A stretch of DNA of 64,000 nucleotides, from the NCBI GenBank assembly GCA_016715425.1, contig JADKAC010000007.1:124001-188000 (forward strand). Direction: 5' to 3'. This DNA is from Bacteroidota bacterium (GTDB lineage Bacteria; Bacteroidota; Bacteroidia; Chitinophagales; BACL12). The position numbers and the translations under genes are program-made. This document shows, one piece after another, positions 1-9,150 of this stretch. A model generated the notes under the pieces. It was not told where the DNA came from and made no database searches. It saw nothing but the letters and a program-made list of their open reading frames with translations. Within the stretch, counting starts at the first letter, position 1; each line of letters begins with the position of its first letter.

Positions 1-1253
1 CCATTATGTGTTGTGCCTGCAATTACTATATCGTTGTCTTCACTGATACTTAAATCTGTATTCCATGTTGCTAAATCACTTCCGTTGTTTGCTGTTTCTA
101 TTGCTGACCATTGGACGGTGCCGGCACTATTATATTTTACTGTAAATCCATTTAATATGCCTTCTGCATTTGTAATACTTCCGGTTACATATACATAACC
201 TGCTAAGTCCACTTGTACTGCATATCCTACGTCATCGCCATTGGCTGCATCGTAAGTTTTACTCCATTGCACCGTGAGTAAACTATCCATTTTTACAGTG
301 CGCATATTATAGCCTTGTCCACTTATTGCGGCTCTACCTGTGAGATAAATATTATCATCACCATCAATAGTAAATCCATATACTCTGTCAATACCAAGTC
401 CGCTTGCTGTGTTGCGTTGCACATCTAATTGTACGCCTGTATTCTGATTGTATTTTACACTTGCAAAATCCCAGTTATCTACTGCTTGTGCACTACCTCC
501 GGTTACTACTATTCTGCCACTATTATTAATTGCAAGTCCGCTTGCTGCATCATCATTGCCATTATAATTATAGCGACTTACCCATTGTTGTGTACCACTG
601 CTGTTGTATTTTATTGTTGCATAGTCCCAACCTGTTCCACTACCAAAACTTCCACCGGTAACATATACATTATCCGATGCATCAACTATTATATCGGATG
701 GAATATCATATAAACTTCCTGTGCCATTGTAAGTACTTGTCCATTGCAATGTACCTGTGCTATTATATTTAATTGTGCGATAATCGTATTGATTTGTTGC
801 CGAAATAAAACTTGCGGCTGCTACATAAACATTACCATCATCATCTAAAGTAATTGCTGTACCGTAATCGTTATCATCAAAAGTGCTGTTGTAAGTAACC
901 TGCCAGATTTCATCGCCACTGCGATCATATTTTGTAGTTATGATGTTTGCTTTTTCGCCTGCAACTAATGTATTACCAGTAATAAAAGTATTACCATCAT
1001 TATCCTGCACATGCGCCATCCAACTTACTGTATCGGGAAGCCCCTGACTGTGCTCCCACATTTTATACATGTATTGCTGACCTTGCACATCGCCCGTTTT
1101 AAATATGAGAAAGAGTATTAAATATAAGAGAATTTTTCGAGTTGCGAGTTGCGAGTTGCGAGTTGCGAGTTGCGAGTTGCGAGTTGCGAGTTGCGAGTTG
1201 CGAGTTGCGAGTTGCGAGTTTCTGAAAACTTTGTTAAGTATAAAATTACTCAT
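1..1253 (-). CDS. Secreted SBBP-type beta-propeller protein, N-terminal part (runs off the left edge)
   Basis: The reverse strand is open from an ATG at 1253 to base 1, at least 417 codons; the C-terminus lies outside the window. The N-terminus reads MSNFILNKVFR, then four repeats of seven residues (NSQLATR) encoded by the 7-bp repeat, then a signal-peptide core KILLYLILFLIF and a plausible cleavage site near DVQGQ. The mature part has repeated blades of the form D-GN-YVTG ... T-KYNSSGTQQW ... YN, the SBBP (seven-bladed beta-propeller) pattern common in Bacteroidota surface proteins. Export by Sec is inferred. A T9SS sorting domain would be expected at the unseen C-terminus. Function is unknown. 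The repeat inside the coding frame is the oddity (see findings). Confidence 0.85.
   Translation of the reverse strand, partial: MSNFILNKVFRNSQLATRNSQLATRNSQLATRNSQLATRKILLYLILFLIFKTGDVQGQQYMYKMWEHSQGLPDTVSWMAHVQDNDGNTFITGNTLVAGEKANIITTKYDRSGDEIWQVTYNSTFDDNDYGTAITLDDDGNVYVAAASFISATNQYDYRTIKYNSTGTLQWTSTYNGTGSLYDIPSDIIVDASDNVYVTGGSFGSGTGWDYATIKYNSSGTQQWVSRYNYNGNDDAASGLAINNSGRIVVTGGSAQAVDNWDFASVKYNQNTGVQLDVQRNTASGLGIDRVYGFTIDGDDNIYLTGRAAISGQGYNMRTVKMDSLLTVQWSKTYDAANGDDVGYAVQVDLAGYVYVTGSITNAEGILNGFTVKYNSAGTVQWSAIETANNGSDLATWNTDLSISEDNDIVIAGTTHN
1138..1220. repeat. Perfect heptanucleotide tandem repeat (GTTGCGA), about 12 copies, inside a coding sequence
   Basis: 83 bp of uninterrupted GTTGCGA units (TCGCAAC on the coding strand). 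Seven is not a multiple of three, so three copies (21 bp) encode one seven-residue period, and each copy gained or lost shifts the frame downstream. It sits between the start codon and the hydrophobic core of the signal peptide of the reverse-strand gene at 1-1253. The present length leaves that gene in frame. Confidence 0.97.
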
Positions 1254-1322
1254 GGTAGTTAGTTTTTAAGGTGATTGGATTTACAAGTGTAAGGTTTTAT
1301 TTTTAGAAATGCAAATGTTTTT

Positions 1323-1646
1323 AGTGAATGGTGAGTGGTGAATAGTGAATAAAAAAATCAGTGATCAGTAATCAATGATGAGTTTTTATTAGTGAGTGGT
1401 GAATAGTGAAATGTGAATAAAAAAATTAGTGATAAGTGATCAATGATGAGATATTAAAAAGTGAATAGTGAAAGGTGAATAAAAAAATTAGTGATGAGTG
1501 ATCAATGATGAGATATTAAAAAGTGAATGGTGAATGGTGAATAAAAAATCAGTAATGAGTGATAAGTGATGAGTTTTTATTAGTGAATAGTGAGTGGTGA
1601 GTAGTGAATAAAAAAAATCCGTGATGATGAGTAATCAATTATGAAT
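1323..1646. repeat. Degenerate tandem repeat, five units of about 60-69 bp
   Basis: Units begin near 1323, 1391, 1460, 1522 and 1582. Each has a block of GTGAATGGTGAATAGTGAAT phrases, an A-run, a block of CAGTGATGAGTGATCAATG phrases and a short T- or A-rich spacer. No open frame of interest crosses them. A single further unit is present near 55291. Function is unknown. Together with the next entry it fills the 610-bp gap 1254-1863, where I see no gene or RNA. Confidence 0.85.
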
Positions 1647-1667
1647 TTCGTTGATGAGTTTTTTCAT

Positions 1668-1858
1668 TGTCAACTGTCAACTGTCTATAGTCAATAGTCA
1701 AAGTTATCGCCAAAAGCCAATAGCCTTTTAATGCAAAGACGAACGATAATTTTTTAATTTGAAACCTGAAACCCGAAACACTTTTTTGTCAATAGTCAAA
1801 AGTCAATAGTCTAAGTTTTTTTTTCATTGTCAACTGTCCATTTGTCAACTGTCAATTG
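1668..1858. repeat. Short-phrase repeat tract (GTCAACTGTCAA / GTCAATAGTCAA)
   Basis: Irregular repeats of CAACTGTC and AGTCAATAGTCAA, interrupted by A- and T-rich spacers and a GAAACCTGAAACCCGAAAC phrase near 1761. The tract ends a few bases before the stop codon of the reverse-strand gene at 1864. A similar GTCAATGGTCTAA tract also ends next to a reverse-strand stop codon, at 55404. Confidence 0.6.
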
Positions 1859-1863
1859 CTAAC

Positions 1864-3084
1864 TTACATCTTCACCCATTTCTGCACCGCTCTTCCCTGT
1901 TCGGTTATTATTTCTGTAAAATAAATACCTGACGGTAGTTGTGAAATATCTGCTTGATTATTTTGAAAATTTACAGGCATTAATTCTCCAACTAAATTAA
2001 ATGTTTGGATGGTGTAATTATTTTCTTTTAATGATAATTGTATTTGAAGAATGGAAGTGGCGGGGTTGGGGGTGAGAGTGAAATTGAAATTAGGATTTAG
2101 ATTATGTAAAGTTGAAATACCACCACCATTTGTTGTTTTAAGTAAATAATACATATGTACACCTTCAATAAAAGAAGAAGCAATAGCATAACAAGTATCC
2201 TTATTTAAACAATCAATATCAAATAAATACTTTATTTGAGTAGGAATATCATTTATTATCCAATCAGTTCCATTATTATAAGAGCTAACGATTTTACCTT
2301 TATCAACTGCAGTTCCTATTATAAAAAATACTGAATCATCTACTATTGTAAAGTCTTCTATATCAATAGGATTTATTTCTTCTGCAAAATCTGTTGTTGA
2401 CCAATTATTTCCATAATCAACTGTTTTTATGAATTCGTTTCCATAAAGTGCAAATCCAATGGTGGGATTTATAAATTGTATTTTGGTAGTAGAACTATTA
2501 AATACTTGCTCCCAAGTTAAAATCCCATCCAAGGTTCTATAAATACCTTCTTGACCACACACATATCCAACCTGAGATGTTGGAAATGAAATATCAAATA
2601 ATAAAAAAGGGCTTATAGCAACATTGCAGGATAGCGTATCGAAAAACGAATAAGTGCGACACACAAAGGGGAAATATTCAAAAAGGGAAATAATTGTGTC
2701 TTTACTAAAAAATTCAAATTCTCTATAAATATCCACGTCACTAGGCGCATTAATAAAATTCCAACTTAAACCACTATCTGAAGATGCAAGTATTCCTGTA
2801 GGTAAAGTAGTTGCAACTATTAAAGTAGTATCATCAATAATTGCTAATTTGTTAATAACCGTCACATCATAGATATCACTTTTATCAATCCAAGTTTCAC
2901 CTCCATCATAGGTTAAGAATATGTTATAAGGTCCGCCAATTATTCCAAATTCAGAGTTATAAAAATCCACACTAGTCAACACATCTTCTGAACTATAAAT
3001 AATATTCCATTGAGCAATAGTTACAAGTTGAAAATGTAATGTTACTATTAAGCAAAATAATATTTTTTGATATTTAGTAATCAT
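1864..3084 (-). CDS. Secreted YCF48/BNR-like repeat protein with T9SS sorting domain
   Basis: 406 residues. A signal peptide (MITKYQKILFCLIVTLHF..., cleavage near TIAQ) is followed by several blades with the GG-TW / D-G-W pattern typical of YCF48/BNR-type beta-propellers (for example FLTYDGGETWIDKS near residue 60 and LLKTTNGGGIS near 315). The last 80 or so residues match a type A T9SS sorting domain: FTLTPNPATSILQIQL, then LPSGIYFTEI and a basic end (QKWVKM). It should cross the outer membrane by T9SS and be anchored or released. The ligand or activity cannot be read from the sequence. It is monocistronic, with repeat DNA directly behind its stop. Confidence 0.85.
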   Translation of the reverse strand: MITKYQKILFCLIVTLHFQLVTIAQWNIIYSSEDVLTSVDFYNSEFGIIGGPYNIFLTYDGGETWIDKSDIYDVTVINKLAIIDDTTLIVATTLPTGILASSDSGLSWNFINAPSDVDIYREFEFFSKDTIISLFEYFPFVCRTYSFFDTLSCNVAISPFLLFDISFPTSQVGYVCGQEGIYRTLDGILTWEQVFNSSTTKIQFINPTIGFALYGNEFIKTVDYGNNWSTTDFAEEINPIDIEDFTIVDDSVFFIIGTAVDKGKIVSSYNNGTDWIINDIPTQIKYLFDIDCLNKDTCYAIASSFIEGVHMYYLLKTTNGGGISTLHNLNPNFNFTLTPNPATSILQIQLSLKENNYTIQTFNLVGELMPVNFQNNQADISQLPSGIYFTEIITEQGRAVQKWVKM

Positions 3085-3173
3085 AACTTCAAAAGCTTTA
3101 AGTATGTTGGCGCCATTGCTTCACAGTTTTTTTAATTGTATTTTTTATAAAAAAAAATATGGATGACAATGTA

Positions 3174-4490
3174 TTATTTCATTTCATCTTTCCATTTCAA
3201 TCTGTCGGCAGGATTAAATTGCCATGGTGCTGAATTGTTTTCTAAATTATTAAACATTTGCGTCCATGGTTCGGGCGAATCGCTTAACTCCATGATTGCA
3301 TAGCGTCGCAATTCAATAATTATACTTAGCGGATTAATATTTACCGGACATTCTTCCACACAAGCATTGCAAGTTGTGCATGCTCTGATTTCTTCTGCCG
3401 TAATATAATCACCGTATAAAGATTTGTTGTCGGTGAAATCCATTCCGTGCTTATCTATATTTCTTCCCACTTCCTCTGCCCTATCTCTGGTATCCATCAT
3501 GATTTTTCTTGGAGATAATTTTTTTCCGGTTTGATTTGCAGGACAAGCCGCAGTGCAACGTCCACATTCCGTACAACTATATGCATCCATTAAATGCTTC
3601 CATGTAAGATCAGTAATATCTTTTGCGCCAAATGTTTTTGGTGGATTAATAATTTCTGTAACTGTTGCTGAAGGATCCAACATAGTTTTTACTTCATTGG
3701 CAATTACAGGCATATTTTCAATTTCACCTTTTGGTTTAAATCGCATAAAATAACTATTGGGGAATGCAAGAAAAATATGCAGATGTTTTGAATAAGGTAT
3801 GTAGTTAAGAAAAAATAAAATACCAATTATATGCAGCCACCATGCAGTGCGTTCAATTCCAATTAAAGCAGATTCAGAAAATCCATTGAACAATGTAGAA
3901 GTAAATTGAGATACAAATAATTTACCGGTAGCTGAATAATGTACAGCTCCCATACTTTGCAATTGATAATCTGCCGCATTCATCGTAAGTATTGCAGTAA
4001 CCAGAATTAATTCAAATATCAAAATCAGATTGGCATCTTTAAACGGCCATCCCTTCATTTCACTTTGAGTAAATCGTTTTACTTTAATAATATTTCTTCG
4101 CCATAAAAAAATTAAAGTCGCTATGAAAGCAAGTGCAGAAAGTATTTCAATAACACTTATCATAAATGGATAAAAACCGCCGAGATAAGGTGCAAAAAAA
4201 CGATGTGTACCACTTAGTCCATCCACAATTATTTCTATCACTTCAATATTTACAATTATAAAACTTGCATAAATAAAAAAGTGCAGCACTGCCGGAATTA
4301 AATTGCGGAACATTTTCTTTTGCCCTAAAGCAAACAGCAACATATTGCCAATGCGTCGGGTTTTATTATCACTTAAATCTTCATCTCTGCCTAATAAAAT
4401 ATTTCTGCGAATTGCGCTGTAACGCCTGAAGGCAAAAAAGCAGGTGGCTCCGAAAGCCAACAGGAAAATTATTTGTGGAAGTATATGCAT
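3174..4490 (-). CDS. Membrane Fe-S oxidoreductase subunit, HdrC/NarI-like with two 4Fe-4S sites
   Basis: 438 residues. The N-terminal 250 residues contain about six hydrophobic segments, resembling a NarI-like or heterodisulfide-reductase-associated membrane domain. The C-terminal part has two ferredoxin-type motifs, CTECGRCTAACP and CTTCNACVEECP, which should bind two 4Fe-4S clusters on the cytoplasmic side. Relatives in Bacteroidota are usually followed by a cysteine-rich CCG-domain (HdrB-like) subunit; here the next gene downstream is an unrelated T9SS protein. A role in quinone or thiol-linked electron transfer is inferred from family only. Confidence 0.85.
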   Translation of the reverse strand: MHILPQIIFLLAFGATCFFAFRRYSAIRRNILLGRDEDLSDNKTRRIGNMLLFALGQKKMFRNLIPAVLHFFIYASFIIVNIEVIEIIVDGLSGTHRFFAPYLGGFYPFMISVIEILSALAFIATLIFLWRRNIIKVKRFTQSEMKGWPFKDANLILIFELILVTAILTMNAADYQLQSMGAVHYSATGKLFVSQFTSTLFNGFSESALIGIERTAWWLHIIGILFFLNYIPYSKHLHIFLAFPNSYFMRFKPKGEIENMPVIANEVKTMLDPSATVTEIINPPKTFGAKDITDLTWKHLMDAYSCTECGRCTAACPANQTGKKLSPRKIMMDTRDRAEEVGRNIDKHGMDFTDNKSLYGDYITAEEIRACTTCNACVEECPVNINPLSIIIELRRYAIMELSDSPEPWTQMFNNLENNSAPWQFNPADRLKWKDEMK

Positions 4491-4557
4491 AGTTGTGCAA
4501 CCTGAACAGTCGCTAATTTACACTTAATTTTAAGACTGTAAACACAATTTTAATGTT

Positions 4558-7023
4558 ATGAAAACTAGTTTCAATATTTGTACAATGTGGATGCTGCTGA
4601 TTTTAGCAACAAGCCTGCATGCACAACAAACTAAAATTAGCCCTATCACCTTAGCATTAAATAAAGAATTAAAAACCCAACGCAATCCGGATGTATTATT
4701 GCCGGTTTTAATTCAGGGTGAGCCAAATGCGATTCAACAATATCTGCAATCAAAACAATTGAAAATAAAATTTGTAAGCGGAGATATTATTTCTGCTGAA
4801 TTAAATACTGCAACTATAAATGAATTGCGCAACTTGTCTTTTGTATCTCTTATTGATTGCCCGAAATCCAAAATGCATTTATTAAATGATGTGATGGTAA
4901 TTCAAAACAATGTGGACTCTGCTTATAATGGAACCTGGCCATTAGATCAATCGTATGATGGAACCGGTGTGGTGATAGGAATTATTGATGCACCTTTCGA
5001 TTTTGATCATCCGGATTTTACAGATGCATTTGGAAATACACGAATAAAATATTTGTGGGATCAAACACTATCCAATGTATTTCCTGCACCTGATGATTAT
5101 GGTTATGGAATTGAATGTGATAGTATTTCAATTGCCGATGGAACATGTCCGCATATTGATTATAACTATTGGTATAGTCACGGCAGCGGTGTTACAGGCG
5201 TTGCTGCTTCGAGTGGAAATGCGGCAAATAAATTTCATGGTGTTGCACCTAATGCAGATTTAATTTTAGTTGCGCTTGATTTTAATGATGATTATTTTTC
5301 TCGTACTGTAGATGCTATTGCATATATCTATCAAAAAGCGGCGGAACTCGGAAAGCCTTGTGTAATCAATACAAGTTTTGGAAGTTATGATGGCTCACAT
5401 GATGGAAAAGATTTAACAACAAAAGCAATAAATAATTTAATTACCGAAACTCCGGGAAGGGCTTTGGTGGCTGCGGCAGGTAATGGTGGTAATGCACAAA
5501 TTCATTTGGGTTATACTGTTTCTGATACCGCACATTTTACCTGGTTTAAAAAATTGAGTTATACCAATGCAATTTATTTTCAGGCATTTGCAGATACTGC
5601 GGATTTTAACAATGTATATTTTTCTATTGGTGCTGATAATCCTACAGGATGGATTTTTCGTGGCGCTTCTCCGGATTATAATGTGATGAATGATTATAAT
5701 CTTCCAGATGGAAATATTGATTCAACTAATTATGATTTGTATGATGGCGTAACTTTTATTGGCAATATAAAAACCTATATCCAATCTTTAAATGGTACTT
5801 ACTTTTTAGAAGTTGTAATTGTGCCTGCATACACAAATTATTACTGGAGATTTACAACACATGGCAATGGAAAATTTGATATCTATTCAACAGAAACTTA
5901 CACCGGATATTCCAATTATGTTATTACAGATTTGCCTGCGGATATTATGTTGCCGGATATAATTCATTATAAATTTCCGGACTTCACTCAGAATATTGTT
6001 GGCTATTGGCAATGCAGTAATAAAGTTATTTCAGTAGGTAGTTATGTGAACAGAGATACGATGACAAATTATTATGGAGAAAATATTACGCTTCCCTATT
6101 TTGCAAATGATTTAGCTGCAACTTCAAGTTTTGGACCTACAAGAGATAATCGTATTAAGCCGGATATTACGGCAACGGGTTCTATGGTTTTGACAACGGG
6201 ATCAACGGTACTTACTGATTGGTTAATAAGTTTAGGTGCTGCAAATAATATATCTCCTGACGGCATGCATTATTTACAAAATGGAACATCATTCGCTTCG
6301 CCTGTTGTAACAGGAATTGCGGCTTTATATTTCCAAAAGAATCCGAATGCAAACTGGCAAGAAGTAAAAAATGCAATTCTTAAAAATGCAAAGCAAGATG
6401 AATTCACAGGTGATGAATTACCAAATAATGCATGGGGCTATGGCAAGGCAAATGCATTCCGTACACTTACAGGTAGTTGGGGTTGCGAAGCCGAAAATTA
6501 TTTAAATGCACCTGTAAATGTTGAGGTAGATAATATTACTCCCACAAGTGCTCAATTACATTGGGATTTAATTCCAAATGCATCAGGATATCAAGTTAAA
6601 ATAAAGGAATATTCTACTGGGAATATGTATAAGCATAAATTGACATCTCACATTATCAATTTTAATTTTTTAACTCCCGGCAATGGATATCAATGTCAGG
6701 TGCGTGCATTTTGTGAAGAGTTTGGAGTGTCTGAATGGTCTTCAGTATTATTATTTTCAACACCAACATTAAGGTATGCAGTCGCAGATATAAAAGTGTT
6801 TCCAAATCCCGCCAATACATACTTTACGCTGGAAAACTTACCTCAGGGAAATCTTGATTTGCAAATGTATGATGCATTAGGAAAATGTGTTTTCATTACA
6901 AGTAAAATGATTGAAAATTCTGATTTTACTTTTTCAATTGAAAATATTCCTTCGGGATTTTATATACTTGTAATTCAAATCAATAATCAACAATTTCAAA
7001 AATCAATTGTAATCAACCATTAA
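4558..7023 (+). CDS. Secreted subtilisin-like serine protease (S8) with FnIII and T9SS domains
   Basis: 821 residues. A signal peptide (cleavage near SLHAQ) is followed by a propeptide-like region and an S8 catalytic domain with Asp near 144 (GIIDAPFDFDHPDF), His near 208 (YSHGSGVTGVAAS) and Ser near 578 (NGTSFASPVVTG). A long insertion lies between His and Ser. A fibronectin type III-like domain (about 655-745) and a type A T9SS sorting domain (VFPNPANTYFTLENL to the end) follow. All three catalytic residues are present, so it should be active as an extracellular or cell-surface protease. It ends 1 bp before the next gene, so the two may be cotranscribed. Confidence 0.93.
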   Translation: MKTSFNICTMWMLLILATSLHAQQTKISPITLALNKELKTQRNPDVLLPVLIQGEPNAIQQYLQSKQLKIKFVSGDIISAELNTATINELRNLSFVSLIDCPKSKMHLLNDVMVIQNNVDSAYNGTWPLDQSYDGTGVVIGIIDAPFDFDHPDFTDAFGNTRIKYLWDQTLSNVFPAPDDYGYGIECDSISIADGTCPHIDYNYWYSHGSGVTGVAASSGNAANKFHGVAPNADLILVALDFNDDYFSRTVDAIAYIYQKAAELGKPCVINTSFGSYDGSHDGKDLTTKAINNLITETPGRALVAAAGNGGNAQIHLGYTVSDTAHFTWFKKLSYTNAIYFQAFADTADFNNVYFSIGADNPTGWIFRGASPDYNVMNDYNLPDGNIDSTNYDLYDGVTFIGNIKTYIQSLNGTYFLEVVIVPAYTNYYWRFTTHGNGKFDIYSTETYTGYSNYVITDLPADIMLPDIIHYKFPDFTQNIVGYWQCSNKVISVGSYVNRDTMTNYYGENITLPYFANDLAATSSFGPTRDNRIKPDITATGSMVLTTGSTVLTDWLISLGAANNISPDGMHYLQNGTSFASPVVTGIAALYFQKNPNANWQEVKNAILKNAKQDEFTGDELPNNAWGYGKANAFRTLTGSWGCEAENYLNAPVNVEVDNITPTSAQLHWDLIPNASGYQVKIKEYSTGNMYKHKLTSHIINFNFLTPGNGYQCQVRAFCEEFGVSEWSSVLLFSTPTLRYAVADIKVFPNPANTYFTLENLPQGNLDLQMYDALGKCVFITSKMIENSDFTFSIENIPSGFYILVIQINNQQFQKSIVINH

Positions 7024-7024
7024 T

Positions 7025-7540
7025 ATGAATGACAGTTATACTTTAATTTTCACGAAGGAGCAGATGCAGCAGAAAATAAAACGCATTGCATATCAGATTG
7101 CAGAAGACAATTATGATGAGGATGAAATTATTATTGCAGGTATCGGGCGCAACTCAGAAGGGTATGCTTTGGCATTTAAAATTTATGATGCTTTAGAACA
7201 TATTATTCCAGGAAAAATAAAATTGAGTCATATTGATGTGAATAAAAATAATCCATCAGAAAGTCCTGCAAAAATTTCGTTGAGCAAGGAAGATGTACAG
7301 GATAAAGTAATTGTATTGGTAGATGATGTTTCTAATTCCGGAAGAACATTAATTCATGCTATAAAACCCTTTCTTGAATTAGCTCCGCATAAAATTCAGA
7401 TAGCAGTGTTGGTGGAAAGAACACATAAAAAATTTCCTATTCAACCGGACTTTGTTGGCTTATCATTAAGCACAACTTTGCAGGAACATATCACAGTAAT
7501 TATAAGCAAAGAAGGTGAGGAAGGTATTTATTTGAGTTGA
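7025..7540 (+). CDS. PyrR-like phosphoribosyltransferase-domain protein
   Basis: 171 residues. The PRPP-binding loop is clear (VIVLVDDVSNSGRTLIHA, near residues 98-115), and the overall size and N-terminus (FTKEQMQQKIKRIAYQIAED) resemble the PyrR/hypoxanthine PRTase fold. PyrR proteins bind uracil or UMP and can regulate pyrimidine genes, but no pyrimidine gene is nearby, so the substrate is left open. It directly follows the protease gene and its last 13 bp overlap the 3' end of aroK on the other strand. Confidence 0.8.
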   Translation: MNDSYTLIFTKEQMQQKIKRIAYQIAEDNYDEDEIIIAGIGRNSEGYALAFKIYDALEHIIPGKIKLSHIDVNKNNPSESPAKISLSKEDVQDKVIVLVDDVSNSGRTLIHAIKPFLELAPHKIQIAVLVERTHKKFPIQPDFVGLSLSTTLQEHITVIISKEGEEGIYLS

Positions 7541-8052
7541 TCATTTTTCCAGCGCTTCACTAATTTCAACAGTTGTTTTTCTTTATCAGAATGAGATGTA
7601 TCCACAATTGCAGGTGCCATGTTATAAAATGGTTTGCGCTCTTCAATTTTACTTTCAATATATTGCCGTAATTCATCATCAGTAAAATTTTTTAACAAAG
7701 GTCTTTTGCTTTGTTTTTCTTTTAATCTGCCAAATAAAATTTCAATAGGTGCTGTCAGATAAATACAATTTCCATTTTCCAAAATCCATTGCATATTATT
7801 ATTAAAACAAGGTGTTCCTCCCCCGCAGGATATTATTGCATTTTCAAAAGATTGAGTAGATAAAAGTATTTGTGTTTCCAATGTTCTGAAATAATCTTCT
7901 CCGTTTGCAGCAAAGATTTCGGCAATAGATTTATTTTCAAGTTGCGTAATTAAATCATCCAGATCTATAAATTGCATACCCGTTTTTGCAGCAAGTATTT
8001 TACCGTTTTTAGTTTTTCCACTGCCCATAAATCCCACTAAATAAATACGCAT
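7528..8052 (-). CDS. aroK: Shikimate kinase
   Basis: 174 residues, normal family length. It phosphorylates shikimate with ATP in the chorismate pathway, in the cytoplasm. The Walker A motif (GFMGSGKT, residues 7-14), the substrate-binding FIDLDD and the FRTLE and CGGGTPC motifs are all present, as is the lid region around KRPLL. It lies 5 bp downstream of the ABC permease gene on the same strand, probably as the distal gene of that transcript. Its end overlaps the converging PRTase gene by 13 bp. Confidence 0.95.
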   Translation of the reverse strand: MRIYLVGFMGSGKTKNGKILAAKTGMQFIDLDDLITQLENKSIAEIFAANGEDYFRTLETQILLSTQSFENAIISCGGGTPCFNNNMQWILENGNCIYLTAPIEILFGRLKEKQSKRPLLKNFTDDELRQYIESKIEERKPFYNMAPAIVDTSHSDKEKQLLKLVKRWKNDQLK

Positions 8053-8057
8053 ATTTT

Positions 8058-9143
8058 TTATTTGGATGATTGCAATTTCACTCTTGGATCTACTACGCTA
8101 TACAAGATATCGGTAAGTAAATTCACCACCACAAAAATAGTTGCAGTAAATAAAACAGCACCCATTGCCACCGGAATATCTTTTGTTTTAATTGCATTTA
8201 TGGTTTCAAATCCCAAACCATTATAATTAAAAACTACTTCAATAAAAAAGGCACCTGTAAGCAAGGAAGCAAACCAACCTGTTACAGAAGTTACTACCGG
8301 AATTAAGGCATTGCGCAATCCATGTTTAAAAACAACAATGCGTTGAGCTAAACCTTTTGCATACGCAGTTCGAATATAATCTGCATGTAATACATCCAGC
8401 ATACTACTTCTTGTAATTTGAGTTATCACCGCAATAGGCCGTATGCCCAAAGCAATTGCAGGTAATATTAAATTGCGAATTGATAAAAATTCTTTGCCTG
8501 AATAAGAATCAGCTACAAATAAATTTCCAGTCATTTTAAACCCTGTTATACCTGCAAGTAAATATGCAAATACTAATTGCAAAACAATAGCTGCAAAAAA
8601 AGAAGGTAATGCAATTCCCAAAACAGAACCGGCAGTACAAATTTTATCCGTTAATGAATGTGGTTTTATTGCTGCGATTACACCCAATATAATTCCTGTT
8701 ACAGTTGCCAATACCATTGCAGCAACAGCAAGAATTAAAGTACTTGGAATGCGCTCCCAAAGTAAAGAAGCTACACTTCTGTTGGTTTGAAATGAACGGC
8801 CGAGATAAGGTCTTTTTAAAATGATATTGTAATTGCCGATAACAAATAATTGGATATAATGATATTTAGTATCATCAAAATAAATAGCACTTTCTGTATC
8901 TTGATTATTATGTATTGAAAGTGGCAAGAGATTATTTATGTACACACCAAATTGAGTAAGCACCGGTTTATCCAAACCCAATTCTTTTGAAATATTGCGA
9001 ATAGTTTCTTCGCTTGCTGATTCACCGGCTACAGCATACGCAGGATTAAAACGCACTAATTGAAAAATAAAAAATACCAGGACAACCACACCGAATAAAA
9101 CAAATAATCCACTCACTAACCGTTGTTTGATAAAATGTATCAA
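8058..9143 (-). CDS. ABC transporter permease, DppB/OppB type
   Basis: 361 residues with an N-terminal transmembrane segment, a periplasmic loop and about five further segments. The EAA-type coupling loop is visible (AYAKGLAQ ... HGLRNALIPV), followed by the family's VVFNYNGLG and the C-terminal DILYSVVDPR. Members move oligopeptides or nickel across the inner membrane together with a DppC-type permease, two ATPases and a binding protein. None of those partners is adjacent; upstream is the BT_3928 gene, 7 bp away. Substrate unknown. Confidence 0.9.
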   Translation of the reverse strand: MIHFIKQRLVSGLFVLFGVVVLVFFIFQLVRFNPAYAVAGESASEETIRNISKELGLDKPVLTQFGVYINNLLPLSIHNNQDTESAIYFDDTKYHYIQLFVIGNYNIILKRPYLGRSFQTNRSVASLLWERIPSTLILAVAAMVLATVTGIILGVIAAIKPHSLTDKICTAGSVLGIALPSFFAAIVLQLVFAYLLAGITGFKMTGNLFVADSYSGKEFLSIRNLILPAIALGIRPIAVITQITRSSMLDVLHADYIRTAYAKGLAQRIVVFKHGLRNALIPVVTSVTGWFASLLTGAFFIEVVFNYNGLGFETINAIKTKDIPVAMGAVLFTATIFVVVNLLTDILYSVVDPRVKLQSSK

Positions 9144-9150
9144 GATAATC

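Noticed and set aside
13..713. Short forward-strand open frames at 13-198 and 429-713
   Set aside because: They lie opposite the long reverse-strand beta-propeller frame, which has a signal peptide and recognisable repeats; the forward products have neither.
1138..1220. CRISPR-like array
   Set aside because: The units are 7 bp, directly adjacent and without spacers, so this is a microsatellite-like tandem repeat.
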